Shown: positions 50,490 through 61,582, numbered from the stretch's first letter. The stretch is DNA of 64,000 bases from Molossus alvarezi (GCA_037176705.1 CM073905.1:31280986-31344985), one strand, 5' to 3'. Made by a program: numbers and translations. The notes: generated from the letters alone by a model not told the origin.

Positions 50490-50517
50490 GGACTTTAAAA
50501 CTCCATGTTGATGACAC
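50466..50517 (-). CDS. RNFT2: RNFT2 exon 2: start codon and end of 5' UTR
   Basis: The ATG is at 50489-50487 and codes MWLLTVNK; human begins with nearly the same eight residues. The donor GTGAC starts at 50465. An acceptor CAG at 50520-50518 behind CCACCT puts 28 nt of 5' UTR in this exon (50517-50490). The ATG context is weak (T at -3, T at +4). A three-codon uORF sits directly before it (50495-50506). The start is chosen by agreement with the human protein. Confidence 0.93.
50495..50506 (-). promoter_or_regulatory. Minimal uORF (Met-Glu-Phe-stop) before the RNFT2 start
   Basis: On the minus strand ATG-GAG-TTT-TAA runs from 50506 to 50495. Its context is strong (A at -3, G at +4), and its stop lies 5 nt before the weak RNFT2 ATG. 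It should affect initiation at the main start if this exon is used as modelled. Confidence 0.7.
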
Positions 50518-50870
50518 CTGAGGTGGGCATTCAGGGGTCCTGATGGGGATGTGGCCACTGGATTCCAGACGAAGCACAGGCCTCTCCCTCCTCTTCCTCT
50601 CCAGATGGATGCACAGGTCAGGAGAGTTCCAAACCCTACATGGAACAGAACACTTACATGAATAGTCCACGGATGCCTCGAACCTCAGAATAAGTCTTGG
50701 GGCATCATGGGTACTATAAGCATATGATTCTGTCTGCTCCAAATCTCTGGTTAGCCTCTCACTTATCCCTCTTCAGGACTCCTGAGAATGGTCATGATTC
50801 AATGTATTTTGTCCTATTTTTGAACTGATTCCTAACTGGGGACTACAAAACATAAGTTTTAGAACCCACA
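50518..50870. other. Unassigned intron 1 sequence
   Basis: Nothing recognised beyond the exon 2 acceptor. Confidence 0.45.
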
Positions 50871-50874
50871 GTGG

Positions 50875-51330
50875 TTTTCCATTGTAATCAGAATAAAATC
50901 CAATTTCAATTCACCGCCTACAGGTTCTATCCGAAGCTCATTCCCTCTAATCTCCCTTTATCCACCCTCTCCAGCCACAGTAGCCTTTCTGTTCCTTAAA
51001 CATGCCAGCTGTCCCTGCCTCAGGCCCTTTAATCTTGCTGTTCCTTCTCCCTGGAATGCTTTCCCCTGTGGTTAGTTCCTTCAAGTCAAATGTCACCTCC
51101 TCCCAGAGGCCTTCTGCTCTCACCCTCCGGACCCACCATAACATTGCCCTGTTTAACCTTCTTCATAGCACTTACTTACATGTTTGCTTATTAATTTATT
51201 ATGTCCTTATTAGAAGGTAAGTGCCACAAAGGCAGGGCGTCTGTCTGCCTGGTTTGCTCCTCTACCTCAGCATCTGGAACACTGCCTGGCACAGAGTAGC
51301 ACCCAACAAGATTTATTCAATGAGTAAAAC
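50875..51330 (+). mobile_element. L2 LINE 3' end, long copy
   Basis: About 450 bp in order: CAGAATAAAATCCAATTTCA, TCCCTGGAATGCTTTCCCCT, CCTCCCAGAGGCCTTCTGCT, ATAGCACTTACTTACATG, CACTGCCTGGCACAGAGTAG. Confidence 0.93.
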
Positions 51331-51419
51331 ATTTATGGGTCTTTCAGTTACCTTCTCCTACATCCCTTGCTCCCTCCCAGACCTTTCACCTTAGAGAAGA
51401 AATAAAAGTCGTAGACCTT

Positions 51420-51860
51420 CCACGAATAGGTTTAGCCTCCTTGAACATTTTTTTTTTGTATAACCAAATATGCTGCCTCTTTTAGTTCAGGGTACCATAC
51501 TCGGTTGTTGAATGACAGCCATGTCATCTTAATGCCCTCCTCCTAAAATACCCCATCACCTGAAAATCCTTGGGGAAAATAAAATATAGCATCCCAAAGC
51601 TTCCATCCGCAAATTTGACCCAGCGTCCTAAATCAAATGCCCCCAATTCTACATTCAGATGCTTGCTTTCGAAGCGGCTCCAAATTCTCTGTTGGAAGGA
51701 GGAGTTAAATAATTATTTCAATATTGAATTCTGTAATTAATTTTTTGCACGTGGGACACATCTGATTGAAACGCCTTTTAATCCTCTGCTCCATTTATCG
51801 TACTACATACCTATGAAGAATTACATCATGAGTTTTCAATACAGGTTATATTTTAAGTTG
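51420..51860. other. Repeat-free AT-rich block near the promoter, candidate conserved element
   Basis: CTGTAATTAATTTTTTGCAC, CGCCTTTTAATCCTCTGC and GAATTACATCATGAG look like homeobox-type motifs. No repeat or exon signal. Conservation is not shown. Confidence 0.35.
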
Positions 51861-51877
51861 AGCTCCCGGGCCGTTAC

Positions 51878-52200
51878 CTGACTGCAGCGAAATGCATGCA
51901 AGAGAGCATCTCCTGCATTACTACTTGCATTGGAAGCTGGCAGGTGCGCTTTGGGTACAGTGCCACGAGCGCTTTTCATTCCTGCAGCCAACGGTCAGCG
52001 AAAAACGCCCTAGAGACTGCAAAGGCAGGAGACTACACGGGCCATCCCAGGGAACAAAAAACACACCAAAAAAAACCAAAAAACGCATTCTTGTTTTTAC
52101 CTGCCCCGACAATTAAGCAATCACAGCGGCATCTTTCACGTCCTTCCAAGCCAATCACCCTTGCTGCTCGGGGAGCACGTGACTTCCGAGTGCTTCCGGC
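51878..52200 (-). other. RNFT2: RNFT2 non-coding exon 1, approximate
   Basis: Exon 2 starts with an acceptor, so a 5' non-coding exon is needed. Two minus-strand donors lie near the CpG island: CAG|GTAAAA (exon end 52101) and CAG|GTAACG (exon end 51878). The choice and the start site cannot be fixed by sequence. Confidence 0.45.
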
Positions 52201-52571
52201 CTCTCATTGGATTCTCTCTCCGGTTGACTGGCCCGGTGCTGAGGTCCCGGCACAGCTTACTCGGGCCGCACGCACTGATTGCCCGCCCCCTTTCTGGGAT
52301 TTAGCCAATAGAAAGCCGCCCCTCCGCAGGGACCAATGGCAATGAGGCCGAACGAGGCCGGCTGGGGACGCACGGGGAGTGGAGGCGGGGCATAGGGCGT
52401 GGTCACGTGAGGCGGCGCGGGGTGGCTGTCGGGAGCTGGCTGGGCTGAGGGCCGCGGGGCCGGCGCCCGGCGGGGGGGATGAGGCTGCCGGCCGCGTAGG
52501 GGCCATGCCGCCCGGGCTCCGGGCCTGCCCCGCTCCGCGCCCCGGCCGCCGCGCCCCGCGCCTGCGCCGGC
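52100..52571. promoter_or_regulatory. Shared CpG-island promoter of RNFT2 and SPRING1
   Basis: TATA-less. CCAAT boxes at 52151-52155, 52305-52309 and 52333-52337 and an ATTGG at 52206-52210; CACGTG at 52176-52181 and 52404-52409 (the latter TCACGTGA); ETS-type CTTCCGG near 52193; GC boxes near 52281 and 52381. Two genes diverge from it. The CpG-rich region continues into SPRING1 intron 1 to about 53060. Confidence 0.85.
52479..52499 (+). promoter_or_regulatory. Short uORF 1 of SPRING1
   Basis: ATG AGG CTG CCG GCC GCG TAG. Only relevant if transcription starts upstream of 52479. Confidence 0.4.
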
Positions 52572-52682
52572 ATGGTGAACCTGGCGGCCATGGTGTGGCG
52601 CCGGCTCCTGCGGAAGAGGTGGGTGCTCGCCCTGGTCTTCGGGCTCTCGCTCGTCTACTTCCTCACCAGCACCTTCAAGCAG
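52505..52682 (+). other. Overlapping out-of-frame uORF 2 of SPRING1 (first part)
   Basis: ATG at 52505 (G at -3) is 67 nt before the SPRING1 ATG and in another frame. It stays open across exon 1 and, spliced to exon 2, ends at TAA 61660-61662, 85 codons in all. Composition is Arg/Pro-rich. It may be only a translational brake or chance in GC-rich DNA. Confidence 0.4.
52572..52682 (+). CDS. SPRING1: SPRING1 exon 1: start codon and membrane anchor
   Basis: ATG at 52572 in strong context (G at -3 and +4). Encodes 37 residues: [17 protein letters not shown] followed by a hydrophobic signal anchor (about 17-35) and a polar end, FKQ. Close to human SPRING1 (C12orf49, 205 residues). Donor GTCAGT at 52683. 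SPRING1 is a Golgi/ER single-pass glycoprotein needed for SREBP activation through site-1 protease and correct SCAP traffic (established knowledge). Met7 also has strong context. Its promoter is shared with RNFT2. Confidence 0.96.
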
Positions 52683-53690
52683 GTCAGTGGCCTCCCGCCC
52701 TCCCGCGTTTGCCCCGGGCGCCGCGGACAGCGCTCCCGGCCGCCCGGCTTCCTCGCCGGGCCGGGGAGCTGCCCGTGCAGCCGCTGCCCGTGTCCGGGCA
52801 CGTGCACCTTCCCGCCCCGGGACAGGACGGCGTGGTGCGTGCGCGAGAAGGCGCTGCGGGGCCGGCGGCTGGGGCTCGAACCCCGGGCTGCGGGCCTTGC
52901 CCTGGGGACTGTTGTCACCCTGTTGCCCCTCTCTGCCCCGCTGGCGTGCATCTCACTGCACCTTCGCGGCAGTCCTGGCGGTGGGGCGCAGGGCGGCCGG
53001 GAAGCCGCGGCTTCGTGTAATCCGGGACCCCGCTGTCCACCTGGGAGGCAGCAGGGCCCACGAGGTGCCCTTTCTGGGCACCTCTTGGGCGGAGTGTTCT
53101 TTCTGCCACCCCCCCCCCCTTAAGATTTATTTTCACGTGAGAGTTAATGGGAGAAAAGACAGGGTGCTTTGGTAGGAGAGGTTGCCCAGAGCAGCCGAGT
53201 GTGTTTGGGAGTCCCATCCTGAGCGTTAGGGTTTCTAGAAAGCATGGACACCGCTCTGGGTGTTCCAGTCATTACGAGTCGCCCCTGCTTGTTTTCACTC
53301 TCCAGGGTCAAGTTCATCAGCAAAACATATCAATGGACAGGAAGTAAATGTTGTGGTCACCCTACTTCTATCGGGTTGGCAGGGGAGCCAGGAAAAGGGA
53401 AGACAGGGAAGTGTGCCCCACGTCCCACCTTCGGCAAACAGAGGCCGAGTGTTGTCAGCGGCTTGCATTGACTGAGATGTGTGGGTGACATGCGTGTGAA
53501 CCAAGTGTTTTCTGCCACCTCACAGACCACTCCTCCTGGTCACGGGTTGCCCCTTCTCTGCCCGATGGACCTCTGAGTGCTGTGAGTGAGCCCGGACTCA
53601 GACTCCCCTCCCTCCCTGACCCCTGCATCTCTGGTGTCATTGGTTAAGTACCAGCTGTATGCTCTTGAGATCCCAATTCGTAACTCCAGC
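52683..53690. other. SPRING1 intron 1, 5' part
   Basis: GC-rich tail of the CpG island to about 53060, a C12 run at about 53108-53119, then unassigned sequence. Confidence 0.5.
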
Positions 53691-54465
53691 CTAGACCTGT
53701 CCAGAACACCCCACATTCTGTTACCTCCCGTCCGCAGTGTCTCCTGAATCTGTTCCTGTCTCCTAATTGTCCCTGCTGCTGCCTTAAGTCAAGCTACCTT
53801 TATCTTCTGTCTGGACCGCTGCCGGAGCCACCAACAGGTCTATGCCTCCTTTCTTGTCCTGCAGTCAGTTCTCTCCCCAGCAGTAGGGGCGATAAAGTTG
53901 TCAGGGCATTGCCCCGTGTTTAATTCTTCGGGTTCTTACCGCACTCCCCCAGACCATTCAGGGATCATGGTGAATCTACTATGTCACTTCAGGTCAGGCT
54001 TACTGTTACTGCCTCAGGGACAAACGGTGTGACACAGTCTAAATTTCTTCACCTTGCCCATAGACCTACTTTCTTTCTTTCTTCTTATTTTTTTTCTTTA
54101 TTGATTTTAGAGAGTGAGGGAGAGAGAGGGAGAGAGATAGAAACATCAATTGGCCACCTCCTGCATGCCCCTGCTGCGGATCAGCGCACAACCTGGGCAT
54201 ATGCCCTGCCTGGGAATCAGCCGGTGACCTCTTGGTGCATGGATCGACGCCCAGCCACAGAGCCGCACTGGCCGGGCTGCTTTATTTTCTTTATAGTAGA
54301 AATGGAACATTTCTTGTTCATTTACTAGTTCATTTGTCTCCTCTCCCTTCTCGAGTGTAATTTTCTTGAGAACAGAAAATCCTGTTGTTCATAGAACCCT
54401 AGCCCCTAGAATTCTGCCAGGCACTTCATGGGCGCTCAGATATTGGAACAAACAAATGAGTCTTT
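53690..54465 (+). mobile_element. L2 LINE 3' end, split by a SINE
   Basis: GTAACTCCAGCCTAGACCTG and CCATTCAGGGATCATGGTGA before the SINE; ATTTTCTTGAGAACAGAAAA and AGAATTCTGCCAGGCACTTC after. Confidence 0.75.
54083..54278 (-). mobile_element. VES-type SINE, subfamily A
   Basis: CTTTATTGATTTTAGAGAGT tail; GAGCCGCACTGGCCGGG head end. Confidence 0.94.
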
Positions 54466-54784
54466 TCATTAGGATGACTTTTCCTTTCTTGTCAATCTGG
54501 CACATTCCTACTAATTTTTCATATCTTGAGTCAGATGCTGTACACTCTTTGACCTTCTCTGCAACCTCCCTTTACTCCAGTAGAATTACAGATGCGTTTT
54601 TTAAAAACCTGTGACTTATGACCATAATCGGGGTTGTTGTTTTTTGGGGGGTTAGTGGTAATTGTGATTTCCCTAAAATCTTGGCAAAATTTTTGTTTTG
54701 CAGATTTCTCTGGGTCTGATTCCCCCACAACCTAATAAACACTAAGAATAAGAAACACTTGAGTTGTAAACGCTATGCCTGCCA

Positions 54785-55225
54785 GTTAGCCCGTGGCAAC
54801 CACTAAGTCAACTGTCTGTCTCTATGGATTTGCCTTTTCTGGACATGTCACATAAATGGAATCTTACAGCATGTGGTCTTCTGTGTCTGGCTTCTTTCAG
54901 TTAGAAGCCCGTGTTTTCAAGGTTCATCCATGTTGTAGCCTGTGTCACTACTTCATTTTTATATCCGAGTCTGTTCGCTTGTATGCATGTACCACATTTT
55001 GATTTTTCCACCCATCAGTTGATGGACACTTGGATTGTTTCCACCTTTTGGCTGTTATGAGTAATGCTACTGTGTACATTGGTCTACAAGGTTTTGTTTG
55101 GAAAAACGTTTTCAGTTCTCTTGGATTTGGCCCTAGGAGTGGAATTGATGGGTCATATGGTGACTTTGTGTTTTACTTTTTGAGGAACTGCCAGACTGTT
55201 TTCTAAAGTGGTTGCACCGTTTGCA
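54785..55225 (-). mobile_element. L1M 3' end
   Basis: Reverse complement of L1M: ATGGATTTGCCTTTTCTGGA, CAAGGTTCATCCATGTTGTA, CCATCAGTTGATGGACACTT, AGGAGTGGAATTGATGGGTC. Confidence 0.92.
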
Positions 55226-55229
55226 GTGA

Positions 55230-56740
55230 ACTTTTAAGAAGCTACGCTTGTCAAGTTCTGATGTAGCATCAGAGAAAATTGTCCACAATCATCTGGAAAA
55301 GCTATTAAAATGTTCCTCCTATTTCCAAGTACACATCTGTGTGCAGTAGATTTTCTTCCCGTGCTCAGCCTGAAAAACATACTGCAGCAAATTGACTGCA
55401 GGGGAGATAGAAGAATCCAGCTGTCTTCCATTCAGACACACACTTAAAATATTTACAGAAATATAAAAACATTTTCTCTTCTCACTAAGTTTTTAAAAAA
55501 AAAATAATTTCACACATACACACAAATGTTTGACAAGTCATAGGTTCGTTGTTATTGTTAAATGAATAAATAATGTATTGAAAATACACATTTTAAGAAT
55601 TTGTTTTAATTTCCAATATGATAACTATCAATAGCCATAACCCCTATAAACCCACATTGGGGGTCCTCAGTAATTTTTAAGAGTATACAAGATCCTTGGG
55701 ACCAAAAACGTGGCTGACGTTCTCCCTTATACGTTTGAGTGTGCTACCCCGTTCACTCTCTGCTGCAGTCTTTTGGTCATCTGTCACTCCTGATCTGGGT
55801 GACTTGAAGCCGGTCTGCTTCATTTTGCCTAGCCTTAGGTTCTTCATGCATACAGTGGAGATGGTGATAGGGAATGTGGGGTGAGGGAGGGGCTTAGGAT
55901 TAATTGAGAAGAGGCTATGGAAAACTTCAGAGCTCCTCATGATCCTGAGCTCTGCTTCAGTGCGACCCTGAACTCATGGAGCAGACAGAGGTGGTGCTTT
56001 TTGCCTAGAGAATAGTGATTATTGTCTACTGCTTTGGATTTCTCTTTTCTTTGGTTTTTGTGTTAATTGATGCTTTGGGGATAGTTTACATTGTAGAGAT
56101 GGGAGCGCAGGAGAAATTAGTGACAATGGCAGGGATGCTGTTGGGGAGAGGATTGGGAATGGTGACTGGTGCCCGGTGACTTGGGCACATCTATTTAAAT
56201 GTTCAGGGAACGCCCACTGTGTTGCTAAGGCACTGTCTGCTAGATGATGAAGATACATGAGAGGCAAAGCAGAGAAGGCCTTCCTCTCCAAGAGCCTCTC
56301 TTCTGATGGAGGCGGGGACAGAAATGGTAAAAAAGCAAAGTTTTTTCAGACAATGATGTATGATATGAAGGAAACAAAATAAGATACCATGATAGAGCAG
56401 CCAGGTGGGCTTATCGCTGTGTGGGGCATGTGAGCTAAGATCACAGAAATCTCAATCTTGGAGTCAGAAGGGTCCTTAGGGGTCCTTTCATGTAAGTAAA
56501 TGGTCTCAGACTTGTTCAAGTGGTACAGTTCCTGAATCTCAGGGCTATTTGCATAACTCTTCAAAAATATATTCATGCCTTCAGCTTCAAAGTAATTAAC
56601 TATGTAAATTGGTGCCAAATTAGATACTGTCTAAAGTAAAGTGGAATAAATCATAAGAGAGTTGCTAATCTGTTTTTTGTTTTCCACTAATCACCAAGGT
56701 ACGTAACATTTTTCAGAAAGTTTGTGAAGTACTGCAAGGG
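55230..56740. other. Unassigned SPRING1 intron 1 sequence
   Basis: About 1.5 kb, moderately AT-rich, without recognised repeats or exon signals. Confidence 0.4.
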
Positions 56741-56744
56741 TAGA

Positions 56745-56965
56745 GGAGGAAAATGACCTGTGTAGTGTCACTAGCCAGAGGGAGTCACTGATAATATTTG
56801 GGCATATTTTCTTCCTTCATTTTTCATAGGTTTAAAATATAATTGGGCATACTGTTTCTTCACTGAACATTATGCGTTATCTCCTTCTTTAAAAGCGCTT
56901 TGTAAGGACAGTTTTTGTAACTAAAATTTTCCTTGATCAGGCTACATTGAGCCATTCCACACACA
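56745..56965 (-). mobile_element. L1-like fragment
   Basis: GGGCATATTTTCTTCCTTCA and CTTCACTGAACATTATGCGT resemble reverse-complement old L1. Confidence 0.45.
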
Positions 56966-58310
56966 TCAGACATTTGGGATGCCTTCTGATCTTCATCCCC
57001 CCCCCCTTTTTTTCTTTTGAGAATCATAAGCAGATCTTTTAATGACATTGTCTTCTGTTTAAGTGCTTTACTTTGACCCTGATGATAACCCCTAAAAAAT
57101 AGGACAGTTATTAATATACCCCCTTTAAATTCGGATATTAAGTAACATACATAATAAAAAAATTTCTGTAGTTCCTTAACAGTTTATGAAGGAAGTTCTT
57201 GTGTGTGTTTGTTCCTTTTTGTTTCTGCTCTTTTCTGTGTACCCCAGTGTAGCCCTGTGGACATCTGTCATGGTTGACTGCACTGATTTCTGATACCTCC
57301 TTATCAACTACTCTGGGGCCTCTGGGAGTAGAGAACCTGGCTACCTTCGTCTCTTTCCTTAACTCTGTAAGGTCTCGATGGCTTTGAATGGATCTTGAAC
57401 AAGGAAAAATATGTATGTATGTATGTGTGTGTGTGTGTATGTATGCATAAATATATATAAGCTTAAAATTGAGACAGCCCGATAGGAGAGGTGGACCAGT
57501 TCTAGAAAGATTTAAAACTACCTAGCCGATACAGGAATTCCCGCAGTGCCCCTTCACCGCACCCTTTGCAAGACTGGACTTTCACACAAGCGAACATGTA
57601 CAATTCATTACATTTGCCACCTTACACAATCTCTTCTACAATCTTTTTTGATTGTACAGCTCTTATCCTTTTGGCAAGATCTTGAATATTCATGTTTGAA
57701 AACAATTTCAAGTGCTGGGAGAATTGCCTTCCTGTTTACCAGGCATGTAGTTATGTGGAAGAGGTCCTTCTGGGATGCACTTGCCCATGAAATCTTGCCC
57801 CCCCTCCCCAAAGAATAACAGGATAGTTTGAGAGTAATGTTAAGAGTACTTTTAACCTTGTAAGAGGCAGTTTACTGTACTTTGACCAGCCTCTTAACAG
57901 TCTTTATGGTTGTTAATTTATGTAGGGTAGCATTTGACGCTCAGTTTAGTTTGCACATAGCTTGATTATGCAGTTAACTGATAGGTCCCAGCAGAGCAGA
58001 GGAGTATGAATTTGCAGGTAGTTAAACAGTGTGCACCTAAGTGATTTGCCCCATATTCCCAAGGCTTCTGCACTTAGCTCCTCTTCTTGTACCAACTGAG
58101 GAATGTAGATGTTGTTTTGCATAACCCGTCCTGTACCTGCTGGTGTCAGTTCTTTACTTTAAGAGAAACAAGAGGGAGGGGCAGACCAGAAATGAAAGCC
58201 ACCTTGAGGGATTGTTTTACACTAAGTAATTTAAAGAACAAAATTCAATCCTTGTGCGGCGGTGGTAAAATTGTAAACATTGTTTTACGTAAATGCTGGT
58301 AATATTAAAA
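56966..58310. other. Unassigned SPRING1 intron 1 sequence
   Basis: C9 then T runs at 57000, a (TATG)n/(TG)n stretch at 57409-57450, otherwise nothing recognised. Confidence 0.45.
57409..57450 (+). repeat. (TATG)n and (TG)n simple repeat
   Basis: TATG units, then seven to eight TG units, then TATG again. Confidence 0.9.
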
Positions 58311-58319
58311 ATGGTATAT

Positions 58320-58712
58320 ATAACCTTGGGGAAGTTATTTGGCACTGTATGGCATCGACTAATAATTACTACAAATTATTCAAGAGAATAAACACAAACT
58401 ACATTTTTATTGCAGTGCTACCTATGATAACAAAAATCTAGAATGGGCTAAATGATCTGTAGAGGATATGTTTACTAAATTATGGCCCATCAGCATGATG
58501 GATTATTATATAGCCTTAAAAATGTGATTCTCAAGATAATGTAGATGCTTGAATGGTTTACCATCTAATTAGTGTCAAGAAGCGCTGAATGCAAAGCATC
58601 CTCATTTGTCAGTATAAATGCCAGGGTTAAAGGCTAGAAGTTAATATGCAAAAATAGATATTGCTTTATGTAAGTGATGGGATTGTGGGCAATTTTTGTC
58701 TTTAATGTTAGT
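58320..58712 (+). mobile_element. L1M-like 3' fragment
   Basis: AAATCTAGAATGGGCTAAAT, ATTATGGCCCATCAGCATGA and TTATATAGCCTTAAAAATG. Confidence 0.65.
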
Positions 58713-58722
58713 AATCATGTCT

Positions 58723-59225
58723 ATTTTATTTTTTTATGGTTTTTTTTAATCCTCACCAGAGGACATTTTTGCATTTATCTTCAGACAGAGCAGCAGGGAA
58801 AGAGGGAGGAAGAGAGAGAGAGAGAAACATCGATGTGAGAGAGACACATCAGACACATCGAGTGGTTGCCACCCACATGACCCCAACCAGGGCCGGGGAC
58901 AAACTGCAACCGAGGTACACGCTCTTAGTAGGAATTGAACCCGGGTCTCTCTGGACCATGGGCTGATGCTCTAACTGCTGAGCCAAACCGGCCAGGGCTT
59001 TTTATGGTTTTTTTAGTTGATTTTTTTTTTTTAACCGAGAGAAGAAGGGAAAGAGAGAAAGAGAGAGATAGAAACATTGATGTGAGAGAGACGTCAGTCA
59101 GCTGTCTCCTGCATGCCTCCCACTGAGTATCAAGCCCACAGCCCGGCACGTGCCCTGACTGGGAATCGAACTGGAACCTCCCAGTCCATGGGTCATGCGC
59201 AGTCCACTGAGCACACCAGCTGGGC
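58723..59225 (-). mobile_element. VES-type SINE, subfamily A, host of a nested SINE
   Basis: Target duplication AATCATGTCT at 58713-58722 and 59226-59235 brackets the whole block. Its own sequence is 58723-58747 and about 59015-59225. Confidence 0.88.
58748..58998 (-). mobile_element. VES-type SINE, subfamily B, nested in the tail of the A copy
   Basis: Target duplication TTTTTATGGTTTTTTT on both sides (about 58731-58747 and 58999-59014). Tail AATCCTCACCAGAGGACATT. Confidence 0.93.
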
Positions 59226-59235
59226 AATCATGTCT

Positions 59236-59370
59236 TTATTTTTAAATGAACTTTATTTTGGGATAACTACAGATTTACAGGAAAGTTTCAAAGATAGTAC
59301 AGCATTCCTGTAGATCCCTTACTTAGTTTCTCCTATTGTCAGTGATAATTTCGTTTTTACATAATGTTTT
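59236..59370 (-). mobile_element. L1 fragment
   Basis: TTTTGGGATAACTACAGATT, GTTTCAAAGATAGTACAGCA. Confidence 0.75.
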
Positions 59371-59401
59371 TATCATTTTATTTAAAAAAAGAAACTATTC
59401 T

Positions 59402-59625
59402 GCCTGGCCGGTGCGGCTCAGTGGTGGAGCATCGACCCAGGCACCAAGAGGTTGCTGGTTTGATTCCTAGTCAGGGCACATGCCCAGGTTGTGGGCCAAA
59501 TCCCCAGTGAGGGGCATGCAGGAGGCGGCCAGTCGATATTCTCTCTCCTTGATGTTTCTTTCTCTCTCTCTCTCTCCCTCTCCCTTCCTCTCTCTCTCAA
59601 ATCAATAAAGATAAAATATTTTAAA
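59402..59625 (+). mobile_element. VES-type SINE, subfamily A
   Basis: GCCTGGCCGGTGCGGCTCAG head, TCTCAAATCAATAAAGATAA tail. Confidence 0.95.
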
Positions 59626-59739
59626 AAACCTAACACACACAGCAAGCAGTATAGGTGGTATTTTAAACAAAGGAAAAAGAAAATATCCCGAAGATGATAA
59701 AAACTGTTAATAATCACTTATGTCCATTCCATGTTAATA

Positions 59740-60330
59740 GTCTGTAGTATACCTTTCCATACCTTTATCTTGGCTCTCACAAATCTGTATGTGTATATTA
59801 TAATATAATGTGCGATTAATATGCACATTATTCTGTAACTTGTTTTTTCACTTAATATACCATGGACATCCAGTGGTCTACAACCCTGTCTGTATATCAC
59901 ATCATCCTGGTGCTTTTAAAAATATTGATTCCCAGGTCCTGTCCACAGAGATTTTTACTCAGTATGGAGTTGGGCTCAGGAATCAGAATTTGTTTTAAGA
60001 TACCTACATAATCTAATGTGCAAGTCATGTTTAAGAACTACACTTGTAGATAAATATATATCAGTCATACCCAGGTTTTTTTGGAGTAATAGCCATGGCT
60101 GTAATGGCCACAGCTATTCCAGTGTTTATTCACTCATTTCTCTGTTGGGTTTCCAGATTTTTTTCTACCTTATATCAGTGCTGTAGTAAACATCCTGGTG
60201 CATCCTTACACGTTGATACTTTCTATAGGATAGGCCTCAACAACGTATTTGCTGGGCCAAAGTATATTTGGGGATATATATTTTAAATATTAATAACTCT
60301 TCCCAGATTACTTTCCTAAAGAAATCTTAG
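59740..60330 (-). mobile_element. Old L1-like LINE, split by MER5A
   Basis: CTTGTTTTTTCACTTAATAT before; CTGTAGTAAACATCCTGGTG and TGCTGGGCCAAAGTATATTT after. Confidence 0.6.
59874..60045 (+). mobile_element. MER5A-like DNA transposon
   Basis: TGGTCTACAACCCTGTCTGT, CATCCTGGTGCTTTTAAAAA, GTTTAAGAACTACACTTG. Confidence 0.7.
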
Positions 60331-60334
60331 TAAC

Positions 60335-61265
60335 TACAGATCCTTTTCACTGTTTTAAAGTATATAGCCTTTGCCATCACTCTTTCAAGATCAGTTCCAT
60401 TTGCTCAGTGACACTTGACTGTTTTAAATTTATCGAGGTAACATTGGTTAATAACATTCTTAAATGGTAAAAGCCACTGAACTCTATTAAAGTGGTGGAC
60501 TGTAAGCCTTTAGGAAAGTCTTTTGAAAGAAGAATTTAGAGGTGACTCTGTCTCATGTTTGGCTTGTGTTCTGGCCTCGGACACCTTCCTCTTAGTTTCT
60601 TTAGTACAGTATCGGAAAGGCGATTTGAAAGCTCAATCACAGCTTGGATGCTAGGAAAAAAGGTCTAAATGCTTGTCTCTAGGGCAATTCTTCACTTTGT
60701 CTGTCTCGGTAAAGGGCTGGCTGGCAAGGGTGTGCTTTTGTAAAGAAAAGTATGTTGTAAGGATTAATATACTCAGTATTTTTTCCATAGGAGAAATTTA
60801 CAAATTGACGTGCTTCTTCTTGCCCCTAAAATCAACCTCCTAATTCAGTGTTCTCATAAATGTGCCACTGAAGTACTCATAATTGCAAATGAAAGTGACC
60901 TTGTGCTCTAGATGTGTCTGGGTATTGTTCGAAATGACAGTTGAGGAATTTCTTTGAAGTGTCTTCTATTTTACATTCTGTTCCATAGAATATTTGTTTT
61001 AATATAAAAAAATATATTTTAAATTATTTGCTATCAGAAAGAAAAAGTTGAAAACATTTTTCCTCCAAAAGTTTTCACAAATTAACACTTACACACATTT
61101 ATAAGGTGCACATCATCCAGGGCCATTCACAGAAGTACTCCAGCTGTGAAGCATAGCCCTCATTTATTCCTGGTTCCTGTTCGTCTGCGTTTGAGTTCAT
61201 GACTTTAGCACAGATTTTGCTCATACCAGGGGAGTGCAGATTCCTGCTGTGCAAGCTTTTTGTTG
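60335..61265. other. Unassigned SPRING1 intron 1 sequence
   Basis: AT-rich, no recognised repeat. Confidence 0.45.
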
Positions 61266-61269
61266 TTGT

Positions 61270-61475
61270 TAATCCTCACCCGAGGATATTTTTCCATTGA
61301 TTTTTTTTTGATAGAGTGGAAGGGAGGGAGGGAGAAGGAGAGAGAAAGAGAGAGAAACATTGATTGGTTGCCTCCAGGCTGGGGATGAAACTTGCAACCC
61401 AGGTACGTGCCCTTGATCAGGAATTGAAGGGGCCTCAGGCCAACACTAACTGCTGAGCCAAACCACCCAGGGCTG
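61270..61475 (-). mobile_element. VES-type SINE, subfamily C
   Basis: AATCCTCACCCGAGGATATT followed by TCCATTGATTTTTTTT; it ends about 107 bp before exon 2 of SPRING1. Confidence 0.92.
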
Positions 61476-61582
61476 TGCAGACTTTTAAAAAATTGCTTCT
61501 GTCCTGTTGCTGTAACATCTATGAAAAACTTGGTGAAAATCAAGAAGCGATACTTTAATCTTTTCGTCTCTGGTCTCTGTAG

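Noticed and set aside
47745..48260. 171-residue open frame on plus in RNFT2 intron 3
   Set aside because: No recognised domain, no splice partners, low-complexity amino-acid use.
52687..53175. 162-residue open frame in SPRING1 intron 1
   Set aside because: CpG-island composition keeps all frames open; no family resemblance, and it starts inside the intron just after the donor.
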